From Actinoplanes teichomyceticus ATCC 31121 (GTDB lineage Bacteria; Actinomycetota; Actinomycetes; Mycobacteriales; Micromonosporaceae): a stretch of DNA of 64,000 bases. The notes beneath the pieces are model-generated. The model did not search any database, was not told the DNA's origin, and saw only the letters and a list, made by a program, of their open reading frames with translations. The DNA lies in the NCBI RefSeq assembly GCF_003711105.1, contig NZ_CP023865.1:8167001-8231000 (forward strand), read 5' to 3'. Shown one piece after another: positions 1-8,429 of the stretch; positions within the stretch are counted from its first letter, which is position 1, and every line of letters begins with the position of its first letter. A program made the translations under genes and the position numbers.

Positions 1-969
1 CGGGGAATCGGCGATCCGGGGCACCGCGGGCGGCAACCCGGCGGCGAAGCCCGGACCGCGCCCGGCCGGCGGCAGCCGGAGGAACTCCGCGCCCACCGGG
101 CTGGCCGGACCCAGCAGCCGGGCCTGCATCTCGGTGACCGCGGCGATCCCGTCCGCCATCACCACCGCGAACTGCGCGCCCGAGTCGGTCAGCACCTCAC
201 CCACCCGGTGGCCGGGCGCCGCGGACGGGCTGCCCGCGCCGGGCACCACCGGCGCGATCAGGTCCGGACCGGCCGGCACCGCGTCGATCCAGGCGGCCGC
301 GACCGGCCACGGCGTGCGCCCGTACCAGCCCAGCGCCCGCATCGTGGGGTCCGTGCGGCCGGCCGGGAGCTGGAAGCGGCGGCCGTCGTGGACCAGGAAG
401 GTGCGGTCGGCCGGATCGCGGACCAGCAGTGCCCGGTCGGTGACCGGCGCGTCCGGGGTCGTCCCGACCAGCAGCGTGCCGCGCGGGGCGCCGGTCGCCG
501 CGTCGGTGCAGACCGTCCAGGCCCCGCCGAGCAGACTGTCCGCGGGTGGCAGCCAGTCCGGGGCGTCCGGGATGCCGAGCGGCGCGCCCAGCGGCACACC
601 GGCCAGCTTCCCGGCCGTGACCGCCGCGACCCGCGGGCTCTCGCCGGTGGCCAGCAGCAGGCCGGACGTGTAGTTGAGCACCGGGTGCAGGCGGCGGTCC
701 GTCTCCAGGTAGACGTAGCGGGCGCCGGAGCGGCGGTCCAGCAGCACCACGGACGGATCGGTGGGCTCGGCCCGCCCGGCGCCGGTCAGCATCCCGTACC
801 CGGCCAGGACCCCGGCCGCCAGCGCGGCGATCAGCACGCCGGCCAGCACGGCCGCCCCGGAGCGGCGCAGCGGCGGCCGGCGCGGGTCGGCGTCGTGCGC
901 GATCAGCGCCCCGACCAGCCGCTCCACCGCGAACTGCTGGGACCGCAGCTCATCCTGACGCGACGACAC
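1..969 (-). CDS. eccB: Type VII secretion protein EccB (C-terminus cut by window edge)
   Basis: Reads as EccB, the single-pass membrane core component of the ESX/type VII secretion translocon. The GTG start at 969 gives SSRQDELRSQQFAVERLV, matching the characteristic RQDQLHSYQF-type opening of the family, followed by a PLRR basic stretch and one membrane segment around residues 38-60. The remainder is the extracytoplasmic repeat domain. An AAGGTGG ribosome binding site lies just upstream. All 323 codons to base 1 are open, so the 3' end lies outside the window (family length is about 450-500). Other ESX genes would be expected beyond the left edge; none is seen to the right. Identification is from family memory and is strong. 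Confidence 0.88.
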   Translation of the reverse strand, partial: MSSRQDELRSQQFAVERLVGALIAHDADPRRPPLRRSGAAVLAGVLIAALAAGVLAGYGMLTGAGRAEPTDPSVVLLDRRSGARYVYLETDRRLHPVLNYTSGLLLATGESPRVAAVTAGKLAGVPLGAPLGIPDAPDWLPPADSLLGGAWTVCTDAATGAPRGTLLVGTTPDAPVTDRALLVRDPADRTFLVHDGRRFQLPAGRTDPTMRALGWYGRTPWPVAAAWIDAVPAGPDLIAPVVPGAGSPSAAPGHRVGEVLTDSGAQFAVVMADGIAAVTEMQARLLGPASPVGAEFLRLPPAGRGPGFAAGLPPAVPRIADSP

Positions 970-1000
970 CCCGCCACCTTAACGGCGGATGTCGATATCT

Positions 1001-2125
1001 TCAGAGCCAGCCGTTACGGCGGAACGCCCGGTACAGCACCACGGTGACCACCGCGAGCAGGGCCATCAGGCCGGGATAGCCGTACCGCCAGTGGGTCTCC
1101 GGCATGTACTCGAAGTTCATGCCGTACACGCCGGCCGCGGCGGTCCACGCGGTGGCGATGCCGGCCCAGGCGGCGATCTTGCGCATGTCGTTGTTCTGGT
1201 CCACCGTGACCTGGGCCAGGCGCGCCTGCAGGATCGAGTTGAGCAGGTCGTCGTAGGAGGAGACCTGCTCGACCGTACGGGTCAGGTGGTCCTGCACGTC
1301 GCGGAAGTAACGCCGGATCTCCTTGGGCACCACACCCTGGCTGGCGATGATCCCGGCGAGCGGCCGCTGCAACGGCACCACCGCCCGGCGGAACTCCACC
1401 AGCTCCCGCTTGAGCTGGTAGACCTGCTGGATCGGGGCGCTGCGGTCCCGGGAGAACACGCCCTCCTCGATGAGGTCCAGATCCGCCTCGACCTGCTCGG
1501 CCACCTCCAGGTAGTGGTCGACCACGCGGTCGGTCACGGCGTACGCGACCGCCCACGGCCCCTGCTCCAGCAGGGCCGCGCGCTGCTGCTCCAGGTCGGC
1601 CCGGACCGGCGACATCCCGGAGGCGTCACCGTGCCGGACGGTGATCACGAAGCGGTCACCGATGAAGATCATCATCTGCCCGGTCTCGACCACCTGGGAG
1701 CTCTCGGTCAGCTCCTGGTGCGGTACGTACCGCGCGGTCCGCAGCACCAGGAAGTGCACGTCGCCGAACTGCTCCAGCTTGGGCCGCTGCTGGGCCTTGA
1801 CCGCGTCCTCCACGGTCAGCTCGTGCAGCCCGTAGGTGCGCGCGATGTCGGTCATCTCCCGCTCGGACGGCTGGTGCAGGCCGAGCCAGACGAACGCGTC
1901 GTCACGCCGGCGTACCTCGTCGAACGCCCGGTCCGGGGTGAACTCGCCGGGAATCCGCCGGCCGGCCACGTAGACCCCGCAGTCGACCACCGCGCTGCCA
2001 TCCGGGCCGGTGTCACCGTGGCTGCGAGTGGTGTCGGTCGCGCCGAGGAGCCGGTTCACCGCGCCGGCCCAGGCCTTGGACAGCGGCCGGCCGCGGTTCC
2101 ACGCACCGTTCTCGCGTTCGCTCAT
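1001..2125 (-). CDS. corA: CorA-type magnesium/cobalt transporter
   Basis: Inner-membrane Mg2+ channel of the CorA family, forming pentamers that pass divalent cations. The 374-residue protein has the long soluble N-terminal domain, an extended acidic and coiled stalk (residues about 190-300), and two C-terminal membrane helices. The signature YGMNFEYMPE loop lies near residues 334-343 between them, and the tail ends in basic residues (FRRNGWL), as in the family. The ATG at 2125 has a strong GGGGGAGG ribosome binding site. It lies 31 bp downstream of eccB's start on the same strand and probably belongs to a separate unit. The specific ion (Mg, Co or Zn) cannot be decided from sequence. Confidence 0.93.
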   Translation of the reverse strand: MSERENGAWNRGRPLSKAWAGAVNRLLGATDTTRSHGDTGPDGSAVVDCGVYVAGRRIPGEFTPDRAFDEVRRRDDAFVWLGLHQPSEREMTDIARTYGLHELTVEDAVKAQQRPKLEQFGDVHFLVLRTARYVPHQELTESSQVVETGQMMIFIGDRFVITVRHGDASGMSPVRADLEQQRAALLEQGPWAVAYAVTDRVVDHYLEVAEQVEADLDLIEEGVFSRDRSAPIQQVYQLKRELVEFRRAVVPLQRPLAGIIASQGVVPKEIRRYFRDVQDHLTRTVEQVSSYDDLLNSILQARLAQVTVDQNNDMRKIAAWAGIATAWTAAAGVYGMNFEYMPETHWRYGYPGLMALLAVVTVVLYRAFRRNGWL

Positions 2126-2239
2126 GCCAGCCTCCCCCGGTGGACCCCGACAAACCAGTCGAGGCTACGCCGTCAGGCCGGGCAGAAGTACGGCCGGGCG
2201 GGCCGCCGTGAGGTCGGCGGGGGGTCGGACGCACGGGGC

Positions 2240-2280
2240 CCACCCGGACAGGCCCTTGGTTCCCCGACCGGCCCGGGTGG
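2240..2280 (-). terminator. Candidate terminator after the aminotransferase gene
   Basis: Perfect 8-bp inverted repeat CCACCCGG (2240-2247) / CCGGGTGG (2273-2280) just beyond the aminotransferase stop codon on the minus strand. There is no T-run, as is usual in actinobacteria. The 25-nt loop makes it a moderate call. Confidence 0.4.
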
Positions 2281-2291
2281 AAACCCGTTTC

Positions 2292-3386
2292 TCAGGCGCG
2301 CACCTCGTCGATGGCCGCGGCGAGCCGGCGGACACCCTCGTCGATCTGGTCCACGGTGACCGCCGAGTACGCCAGGCGCACCGAGTGGTGGCCGCCCTCG
2401 AGCAGGAAGTCGCTGCCCTTGACGATCGCGACGCCCTTCTTCATGGCCGCCGGGAACAGCTTGTCCACATGCACATCGGCGGGCAGGTCGACCCAGAGGA
2501 AGTAGCCGCCGTCCGGCTCGGTGAAGGTGGCGCCGGGGATGTGCTCGCGGATCGACGCGGCCAGCACCCGGGCCCGCTCGCTCAGCGCCGCGCTGACCGT
2601 CCGGATCGACCTGTCGATGTCGCCGGAGACGCAGAACTGGTGCACGATCGCCTCGGAGACCATGCCCGGGGAGATGTAGAGGTTGGTCGCCTTCTTCGCG
2701 ATCGCGTCGATCAGCGCGGCCGGGCCGACCAGGTACCCGACGCGGACGCCGGGGCAGACCGTCTTGGTGAAGCTGGACGCGTGCACCACCACGTTGTTGG
2801 TGTCCATCGACAGCATCGAGGGCAGCGGCTCGCCGCGGAACCGGATGTCCACGTACGGGTCGTCCTCGAAGATGATGAACTCGTACTGCTCGGCGAGGGC
2901 GAGCAGGGCGCGCCGCTTCTCCTCGGAGAGCGTCAGACCGGCCGGGTTCTGGTAGTTCGGGATGATGTGCGCCAGCTTCGGACGGACCCCGGACTCCAGC
3001 AGGCCGCGCAGCTCGTCGACGTCGATGCCGTCCGGCCGCAGCGTCACCTGGTGCACCTTGGCGCCGAGGTTCTGCAGGTTGAGCAGGGTGCGGTCGTAGG
3101 TCGGCCGCTCCACGACCACGTCGTCGCCGGGATGCACCAGGTGGCCGAAGAGGAACGCGTCGGCCTGCAGCGAGCCGTTGGTGACGATGACCTGGTCCGG
3201 CGACACGCCGTGCTTGTCGGCGATCCACTGGCGCAGCGGGACGTAACCGACGGACGTGCCGTAGGCGGTCACACCGGCCGGATCGGCGTCGAAAGCGCGC
3301 GCTGCGGCGGCCTTCAAGCCTTCCACGTCGACGATGTCCAGCGACGGAGCACCACGGGCGAACGAGATGAGCTGCTCAGCGGTCAT
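2292..3386 (-). CDS. PLP-dependent class I/II aminotransferase
   Basis: Fold-type I pyridoxal-phosphate enzyme of the aspartate/2-aminoadipate aminotransferase (MocR-like) branch. It has the NPAG-type substrate motif in IIPNYQNPAG (about 141-150), the cofactor-binding acidic site FEDDPY (about 173-178) and the Schiff-base lysine in SSFTKTVCPGVRVGY (Lys about 208). The length of 364 residues is slightly short for the family, and there is no N-terminal GntR DNA-binding domain, so it is an enzyme rather than a MocR regulator. The ATG at 3386 is divergent from the nucleotidyltransferase gene 144 bp away. The true substrate (2-aminoadipate, valine, kynurenine and others) cannot be told from sequence. 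Confidence 0.85.
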   Translation of the reverse strand: MTAEQLISFARGAPSLDIVDVEGLKAAAARAFDADPAGVTAYGTSVGYVPLRQWIADKHGVSPDQVIVTNGSLQADAFLFGHLVHPGDDVVVERPTYDRTLLNLQNLGAKVHQVTLRPDGIDVDELRGLLESGVRPKLAHIIPNYQNPAGLTLSEEKRRALLALAEQYEFIIFEDDPYVDIRFRGEPLPSMLSMDTNNVVVHASSFTKTVCPGVRVGYLVGPAALIDAIAKKATNLYISPGMVSEAIVHQFCVSGDIDRSIRTVSAALSERARVLAASIREHIPGATFTEPDGGYFLWVDLPADVHVDKLFPAAMKKGVAIVKGSDFLLEGGHHSVRLAYSAVTVDQIDEGVRRLAAAIDEVRA

Positions 3387-3530
3387 GGTGCCAGCTTAGA
3401 AGCACGCTCTGTACCATTTTCCCGGCGGCCCGCCGAAGTCCATCCGGCGGTGACCGCGCGCGGTCCGGCGGAGGTGAACGGTAGGTATCCTTCCGGGGCA
3501 CACCCCTTTTCCGTTGGAAGGAACCACCCC

Positions 3531-4262
3531 ATGATCGGTCTGGTGCTTGCCGCCGGCGCCGGGCGCCGCCTGCGCCCGTACACGGACACGCTGCCCAAGG
3601 CGCTGGTCCCGGTGGACGGGGAGACCACGATCATGGACATCTCCCTGCGCAACCTCGCCGCGGCCGGGATGACCGACGTGACCGTCGTCATCGGCTACTG
3701 CGCGAACGCGGTCCAGGAGCGCAAGGAGCGCTTCGAGGAGAAGTACGGTGTGAAGATCTCCCTGGTGCACAACGACAAGGCCGAGGAGTGGAACAACGCC
3801 TACTCGCTGTGGCTGGCGCGGGACCACTTCGCGCAGGGCGCGCTGATGGTGAACGGGGACACCGTGCACCCGATCAGCGTGGAGCACACCCTTCTCGCCA
3901 ACCGGGGCCCGAGCATCCTGCTCGCCGTGGACACCGTGAAGCAGCTGGCCGACGAGGAGATGAAGACCGTCTTCAATGAAGATGGCCAGCTGACGAAAAT
4001 CACGAAGCTGATGGACCCGGCGCAGGCGTACGGCGAGTACATCGGCGCCAACATCATCGAGGCGTCCGCCGCGTCCGCGCTGGCCGACGCGCTCAAGGCG
4101 ACCTGGGAGCGCAATCCCGACCTGTACTACGAGGACGGCTTCCAGGAGTACGCGAACCGTGGCGGCGAGGTCCGGGCGGCCGAGATCGGGCGGGTCGACT
4201 GGGTCGAGGTGGACAACCACGACGACCTGGCCAAGGCCCGGGACATCGCATGCCGCTACTAG
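3531..4262 (+). CDS. Sugar/alcohol-phosphate nucleotidyltransferase (cytidylyltransferase-like)
   Basis: Nucleotidyltransferase that activates a phosphorylated alcohol or sugar with an NTP. The N-terminal motif LAAGAGRRLRPYTDTLPKAL (residues 4-23) is the canonical G-x-G-x-R...PK nucleotide-binding signature, and NGDT near residue 107 is the metal-binding aspartate site. At 243 residues it matches the phosphocholine/inositol-phosphate cytidylyltransferase-like group. GGAAGGAA precedes the ATG. It is the first gene of a tightly overlapping operon with a glycerol-1-phosphate dehydrogenase-like gene (13-bp overlap) and a CDP-alcohol phosphotransferase. That suggests CTP as the nucleotide and glycerol phosphate as the substrate; this assignment is inference from neighbours. 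Confidence 0.82.
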   Translation: MIGLVLAAGAGRRLRPYTDTLPKALVPVDGETTIMDISLRNLAAAGMTDVTVVIGYCANAVQERKERFEEKYGVKISLVHNDKAEEWNNAYSLWLARDHFAQGALMVNGDTVHPISVEHTLLANRGPSILLAVDTVKQLADEEMKTVFNEDGQLTKITKLMDPAQAYGEYIGANIIEASAASALADALKATWERNPDLYYEDGFQEYANRGGEVRAAEIGRVDWVEVDNHDDLAKARDIACRY

Positions 4263-5311
4263 CCCGTAGCGTCCAGACCCCGCTGCACATCGACGTGCGG
4301 CGGGGCGCCGTCGCGGACCTCGGCCGGATCCTCGCGGACGGCCGGATCTCCGCGGGCGGCGACGTGGCCGTGGTCGTCGGCCCGGGGATCGGCGAACAGA
4401 TCGTCGACCTGCTGCGCCCCTCGCTGCAGTCGGCGAGCGTCTACGTCACCGCCGGCGGCACCCTGGACGCCGCGCTGGAGCTGGCCGACAAGCTGCGCTC
4501 CGGGCACTTCGACGCGGTGGTCGGCATCGGCGGCGGCAAGACCGTGGACACCGCGAAGTACGCCGCCAGCCGCTGGGGCCTGCCGATGGTCTCGGTCGCC
4601 ACCAGCCTGGCCAACGACGGCATCGCCTCGCCGGTGGCCAGCCTGATCAACGACGGGATCAAGGGATCGTACGGGGTGCACATCCCGTTCGGCGTGATCG
4701 TCGACCTGGACTTCGTGGAGAACGGGCCGGAGCGGGTCAACCGGGCCGGCATCGGCGACGTGATCAGCAACATCAGCGCGCTGGCCGACTGGGAGCTGGG
4801 CCGCCAGGTCCGCGGCGAGCCGGTCGACGGCATCGCCGCCTCGCTGGCCCGGATGGGCGCCGAGGCGATCCTCGCCATGCCCGGCGACATGAGCGACGAC
4901 GCGTTCGTCACCGTGCTGGCCGAGGCGCTGATCTCCAGCGGGCTGGCGATGGCGGTCAGCGGGAGCAGCCGGCCGTGCAGCGGCGGCTGCCACGAGATCA
5001 TCCACGCCACCGATTCGCTCTTCCCGAACACCGCCTCGCACGGCGAGCTGGCCGGTCTCGGCGCGCTGTTCTGCACGTTCCTGCGCGGGGACGAGCGCCG
5101 CTTCGGCCAGATGGCCGACTGCCTGGCCCGGCACCAGCTGCCCCGGACGCCGGGGGACGTCGGGCTGGACGCCGAGCAGTTCACCCGGATCATCGAGTTC
5201 GCCCCGCGGACCCGCCCGGACCGCTACACCATCCTGGAGCATCTGGCGATGACGCCGGACGAGACCCGTCGAAGGCTGGCCGACTATGAGTTCGCCCTCG
5301 CGTCCCGCTGA
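4250..5311 (+). CDS. sn-Glycerol-1-phosphate dehydrogenase-like, iron-containing alcohol dehydrogenase family
   Basis: NAD(P)-dependent dehydroquinate synthase/iron-ADH fold. The dinucleotide site VGIGGGKTVDTAKYAA (about 91-106) and the ATSLANDGIASP block (about 117-128) closely resemble archaeal EgsA and bacterial AraM, which reduce dihydroxyacetone phosphate to sn-glycerol-1-phosphate. Metal ligands are supplied by an early Asp and by histidines in CHEIIHATD and ASHGELAG, all visible. Its length of 353 residues is normal. Its start overlaps the end of the nucleotidyltransferase gene, and its end overlaps the CDP-alcohol phosphotransferase gene by 26 bp, so the three are very likely co-translated. 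G1P specificity is inferred from motif similarity; a different polyol phosphate is possible. Confidence 0.8.
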   Translation: MPLLARSVQTPLHIDVRRGAVADLGRILADGRISAGGDVAVVVGPGIGEQIVDLLRPSLQSASVYVTAGGTLDAALELADKLRSGHFDAVVGIGGGKTVDTAKYAASRWGLPMVSVATSLANDGIASPVASLINDGIKGSYGVHIPFGVIVDLDFVENGPERVNRAGIGDVISNISALADWELGRQVRGEPVDGIAASLARMGAEAILAMPGDMSDDAFVTVLAEALISSGLAMAVSGSSRPCSGGCHEIIHATDSLFPNTASHGELAGLGALFCTFLRGDERRFGQMADCLARHQLPRTPGDVGLDAEQFTRIIEFAPRTRPDRYTILEHLAMTPDETRRRLADYEFALASR

Positions 5312-6017
5312 GCCGGGACACCGGCCCACCGCCGCCGACTACTACGCGGTCAACCGCGGCGGCGGGCTGTTCAGCGAGGCGGTCAGCCAGCGGATCGGGG
5401 CGCAGCTCGCCGTCTTCGCGTACCGCAACCGGCTCAGCCCGACCGTGATGACCATCGGCAACCTGGGCATCGGCTGTCTCACCTCGTTCGTGGTGATCGC
5501 GGCGGCCGGCCCGGTCGCCGCGGGCAGCGGGTTCGGCTGGCTGGTCGGTCTGCTGGCGCTGCTCGGCTGGCAGCTGGCGTACGCGTTCGACTGCTCCGAC
5601 GGCCAGCTGGCCCGGGTGACCGGCCAGACCAGCGCGGCCGGCGGCCGGCTCGATGTGCTCTGCGACGTGGCCGTGCAGTCCGCCCTGGTCGCCGCCCTCT
5701 CGGCGACGGCCAAGGCGCAGGAGCCGGACACCCCGGCCTGGCTGCTCGCCGCGTTCGCGGCGACCTGGATGGTCAACCTGGTCACCTCGGTGATGCAGCA
5801 CGGTGAGCAGGCGTCCAGCATGGTGACCAGCCGGTCGCTGCCGGTCCGGGCGGTGAAGCTGGTCCGCGACTACGGCGCGGTGATCGCCGTGGCCGGCGTG
5901 CTGCTGACCGTGGCGCCGCAGTGGACGGTCTGGTTCGTCGCGCTGTTCACCCTGGTCAACGGCGGCTTCCTGGCCGCCAGCATCGCGTTCGCCGGCCGCG
6001 CCGCGCTGCGCGGTTAG
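5286..6017 (+). CDS. CDP-alcohol phosphatidyltransferase family protein
   Basis: Integral membrane enzyme transferring an alcohol phosphate from a CDP-alcohol to a second alcohol, with release of CMP. The full catalytic signature D-x2-D-G-x2-A-R-x8-G-x3-D-x3-D is present at about residues 102-125 (it begins DCSDGQLAR and ends GGRLDVLCD). Five or six hydrophobic helices surround it. It is 243 residues long and starts inside the upstream dehydrogenase gene. In this operon the donor would be the product of the cytidylyltransferase-like enzyme, giving a polar glycerophosphate headgroup or polymer unit. The acceptor is unknown. Confidence 0.88.
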   Translation: MSSPSRPAEPGHRPTAADYYAVNRGGGLFSEAVSQRIGAQLAVFAYRNRLSPTVMTIGNLGIGCLTSFVVIAAAGPVAAGSGFGWLVGLLALLGWQLAYAFDCSDGQLARVTGQTSAAGGRLDVLCDVAVQSALVAALSATAKAQEPDTPAWLLAAFAATWMVNLVTSVMQHGEQASSMVTSRSLPVRAVKLVRDYGAVIAVAGVLLTVAPQWTVWFVALFTLVNGGFLAASIAFAGRAALRG

Positions 6018-6133
6018 ACCCGGACCGGGATCGCCGACGAGGCGCCGAGGAGCTTTCCGTCCGCGGACAGCGCCTCGGCCACCACGTACTCCACGGTGCC
6101 CGCGACGGTCAGCGTGGTCGAAGGCGGGGGCAC
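6014..6133 (-). CDS. Small unrecognised ORF with coding-like codon use (39 aa)
   Basis: A GTG at 6133 preceded by GGAGGGGGA opens a 39-codon frame rich in G/C third positions. It begins VPPPSTTLTVAGTVEYVVAE and ends AIPVRV. Its stop overlaps the convergent phosphotransferase stop by a few bases. It lies in the same frame as the upstream glycosyltransferase, separated only by that gene's TGA and a short spacer. It could be a real small protein, a lost C-terminal extension of the glycosyltransferase, or a remnant of a secreted beta-domain. No family is recognised. Confidence 0.3.
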   Translation of the reverse strand: MPPPSTTLTVAGTVEYVVAEALSADGKLLGASSAIPVRV

Positions 6134-6157
6134 GCGAGCGTTCCCCCTCCGCCGGAA

Positions 6158-7342
6158 TCACCTCTCCGTGCGCTGTGCGTCCGCGATCGTCGCGGCATAG
6201 ACCTCGATCAACCGCCGGGTGAGCACGTCCGGGTGGAAGTGGCGCAGGTACCGCTCCCGGGAGGCGGCCGCCGCCGCGGCGGCGCCGTCGCGGGCGGCCG
6301 GCAGCGCGGCGGCGAGCGCCGCCGGATCCGGTGCGGCCAGCCAGCCGGCCGCGTCCGGGCCGTTCCCGATCAGGTACGGCACCCCGCCCACCGCCGTCCC
6401 GAGCACCGCCCGCCCCGCGGCCATCGCCTCGAGGATCACCGTGGGCAGCACGTCCTCCCAGGTGGGCACGGCCACCACGACCGCCGCCGCGCGCCGCGCC
6501 GCGGTCATCCCGGCCCGGTCCAGCGGGCCCAGGTAGGTGATGTCCGAGCGCTCCGCGGCGGCCCGCTCGGCCAGGTGACGCAACTCCCCGTCGCCGGCGA
6601 TGCGCAGCGGTCCCAGCGCTCCCTCCGGGTGCCGCCGCCAGGCGTCCAGCAGCAGGCCGAGGCCCTTCTCCGGGGAGAGCCGGGCGCCGTAGAGGAAGCC
6701 CTCGCCGAGCGGTTCGGGCCGCCCCGGGTCGGGCAGGCCGTTCGGCTTGATCACGATCCGGTCGGCCGGGATGCCGTAGTCGGCCAGGTGCGCGGCGATC
6801 TTGTCGGTGAGCGCGATGTAGCGGTCCACCGAGCGCCAGGTCGGCCGGTGCACGGCCAGCGTGGTCGCCATGATCGCGCTCTGCGCCGCCGAGCCGCGGT
6901 AGCACCGGTTCCGGATCGCCGGCCAGCCGAGCAGCTTGCCCCGGCAGTCCCGGCAGTTGTGCCCGTCCCGGAAATACAGCCCGGAGGAGCAGACCTGCCG
7001 GTAGTTGTGGACCGTCTGGATCACCGGGACGCCGTGCTGGTGCGCGGTCCGGATCACCCACGGCGACAGCAGCGGATACGGGTTGTGCAGGTGCAGCACG
7101 TCCGGTCGCTCCACCGCGATCAGCCGCTCCAACGCCTGCTGGGCCTCCGCGCCGTAGATCGGGCTGATCGGCAGCAGCGCCTTGCGCGCCGCCGACAGCG
7201 AGCCGATCGAGTCCGAGCTGCGCTGGAACGGCACGACCTGCAGACCGGCCGCGCGCAACTGCTCGATCTCGGTGTCGACGATGACGTTCTCCCCGGACGG
7301 GATCGCCTCGCGGTACCGGTTGTGTGCTACCACCACCTTCAC
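6158..7342 (-). CDS. GT4-type glycosyltransferase
   Basis: GT-B fold glycosyltransferase family 4/1 enzyme, cytosolic or membrane-associated, building a glycolipid or surface polysaccharide. The protein (394 aa) opens VKVVVAHNRYREAIPSGEN with the N-terminal Rossmann strand. It carries a cysteine cluster in VCSSGLYFRDGHNCRDCRG (about 140-160) common in this subgroup, and the C-terminal nucleotide-binding region has YGARLSPEKGLGLLLDAW and the E-x7-E-like element PTWEDVLPTVILEAMAAG. The GTG at 7342 is chosen because any longer version would run into the divergent glycosylase gene, whose start lies 24 bp away. There is no clear ribosome binding site, so a leaderless transcript is possible. Sugar specificity is unknown. 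Confidence 0.85.
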   Translation of the reverse strand: MKVVVAHNRYREAIPSGENVIVDTEIEQLRAAGLQVVPFQRSSDSIGSLSAARKALLPISPIYGAEAQQALERLIAVERPDVLHLHNPYPLLSPWVIRTAHQHGVPVIQTVHNYRQVCSSGLYFRDGHNCRDCRGKLLGWPAIRNRCYRGSAAQSAIMATTLAVHRPTWRSVDRYIALTDKIAAHLADYGIPADRIVIKPNGLPDPGRPEPLGEGFLYGARLSPEKGLGLLLDAWRRHPEGALGPLRIAGDGELRHLAERAAAERSDITYLGPLDRAGMTAARRAAAVVVAVPTWEDVLPTVILEAMAAGRAVLGTAVGGVPYLIGNGPDAAGWLAAPDPAALAAALPAARDGAAAAAAASRERYLRHFHPDVLTRRLIEVYAATIADAQRTER

Positions 7343-7366
7343 GGTCGCAAACGCTACCGTGAGGGT

Positions 7367-8230
7367 GTGCCCGAACTCCCCGAGGTCGAGGCGCTCGCTG
7401 CTTACCTGCGTGAGCGTGCGGTCGGCCATACCGTGCAGCGCTTCGAGGTCTCCTCGTTCAGCGCCCTGAAGACGTACGATCCGGCGCCCGCCACGATGAC
7501 CGGCCTGCCGATCACCTCGGCCGGCCGGCACGGCAAGTTCCTGGACATCGGCATCGGCCCCGACGTGCACCTGGTCGTGCACCTGGCCCGGGCCGGCTGG
7601 CTGCACTACCGCGACGCGTTCAAGTCGCCCGCCCCGCTCAAACCGGGCAGCGGGCCGATCGCGATCCGGGTCCGGCTCGACGACGGCTCCGGATTCGACC
7701 TGACCGAGGCCGGGACGCAGAAGTCGCTGGCGGCGTACCTGGTCCGCGATCCGGTGACCGAGGTGCCCGGCGTGTCACGGCTCGGGCCGGACGCGCTGGC
7801 GGTCACCCGCGACGAGTTCGCCACCCTGATCAGGTCACGCAACGGGCAGGTCAAGGGGGTGCTCACCGACCAGGAGGTGATCGCCGGGATCGGCAACGCG
7901 TACTCCGACGAGATCCTGCACGTCGCGCGGATGTCGCCGTTCGCCCTCACCGGGAAGCTCACCGACGAGCAGGTCACCTCGTTGTACCAGGCGATGCGCG
8001 AGGTGGAGAGCGACGCCGTGCAGCGGTCGGTCGGGCAGCGGGCGGCCGAGCTCAAGGGCGAGAAGCGGGCCGGGATGCGGGTGCACGCCCGCACCGGCCT
8101 GCCCTGCCCGGCCTGCGGGGACACCGTGCGTGAGGTCTCCTTCGCCGACAAGAGCCTGCAATATTGCGCTACCTGTCAGACCGGCGGGAAACCGCTCGCC
8201 GATCGCCGCCTGTCCAAGTTGGTCCGGTGA
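7367..8230 (+). CDS. Fpg/Nei family DNA glycosylase/AP lyase
   Basis: Base-excision repair enzyme removing oxidised bases and cleaving the strand. It begins PELPEVEALAAYLRERAVG: the catalytic Pro2 (after Met removal) and Glu3 of the Fpg/Nei family are intact. The helix-two-turn-helix region IAGIGNAYSDEILHVARM is present near residue 170. The C-terminus carries a zinc finger with cysteines in CPACG and YCATC, followed by GGKPLADRRLSKL in place of the usual arginine loop. The length of 287 residues is normal. The GTG start fixes the conserved N-terminus. Whether it acts on 8-oxoguanine (MutM) or pyrimidines (Nei) is not clear, so no symbol is given. Confidence 0.9.
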   Translation: MPELPEVEALAAYLRERAVGHTVQRFEVSSFSALKTYDPAPATMTGLPITSAGRHGKFLDIGIGPDVHLVVHLARAGWLHYRDAFKSPAPLKPGSGPIAIRVRLDDGSGFDLTEAGTQKSLAAYLVRDPVTEVPGVSRLGPDALAVTRDEFATLIRSRNGQVKGVLTDQEVIAGIGNAYSDEILHVARMSPFALTGKLTDEQVTSLYQAMREVESDAVQRSVGQRAAELKGEKRAGMRVHARTGLPCPACGDTVREVSFADKSLQYCATCQTGGKPLADRRLSKLVR

Positions 8231-8310
8231 AGGCCGCCACCATTCGGTTACGGAAAGTGCCGGTAAGGATTGCTACCACAACGTCACCTTCTCTCCGGCC
8301 GATCCATCGG

Positions 8311-8316
8311 TATAGT
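8311..8316 (+). promoter_or_regulatory. Candidate -10 element for the sugar transferase gene
   Basis: TATAGT, a good match to the TAnnnT consensus, stands out in a GC-rich gap about 115 bp before the start codon. No convincing -35 hexamer is seen at the proper distance, so the call is weak. Confidence 0.25.
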
Positions 8317-8429
8317 GGCCCGGTCCCTGGACACCGTTGTGACGCGAACGGGTATCGGCGGACCCGCCGACGGTCGCGAGGTCGTGGCGGTGCGTAATCT
8401 TTTTCCGGATGCGGGAGGACGTAGGCGAA

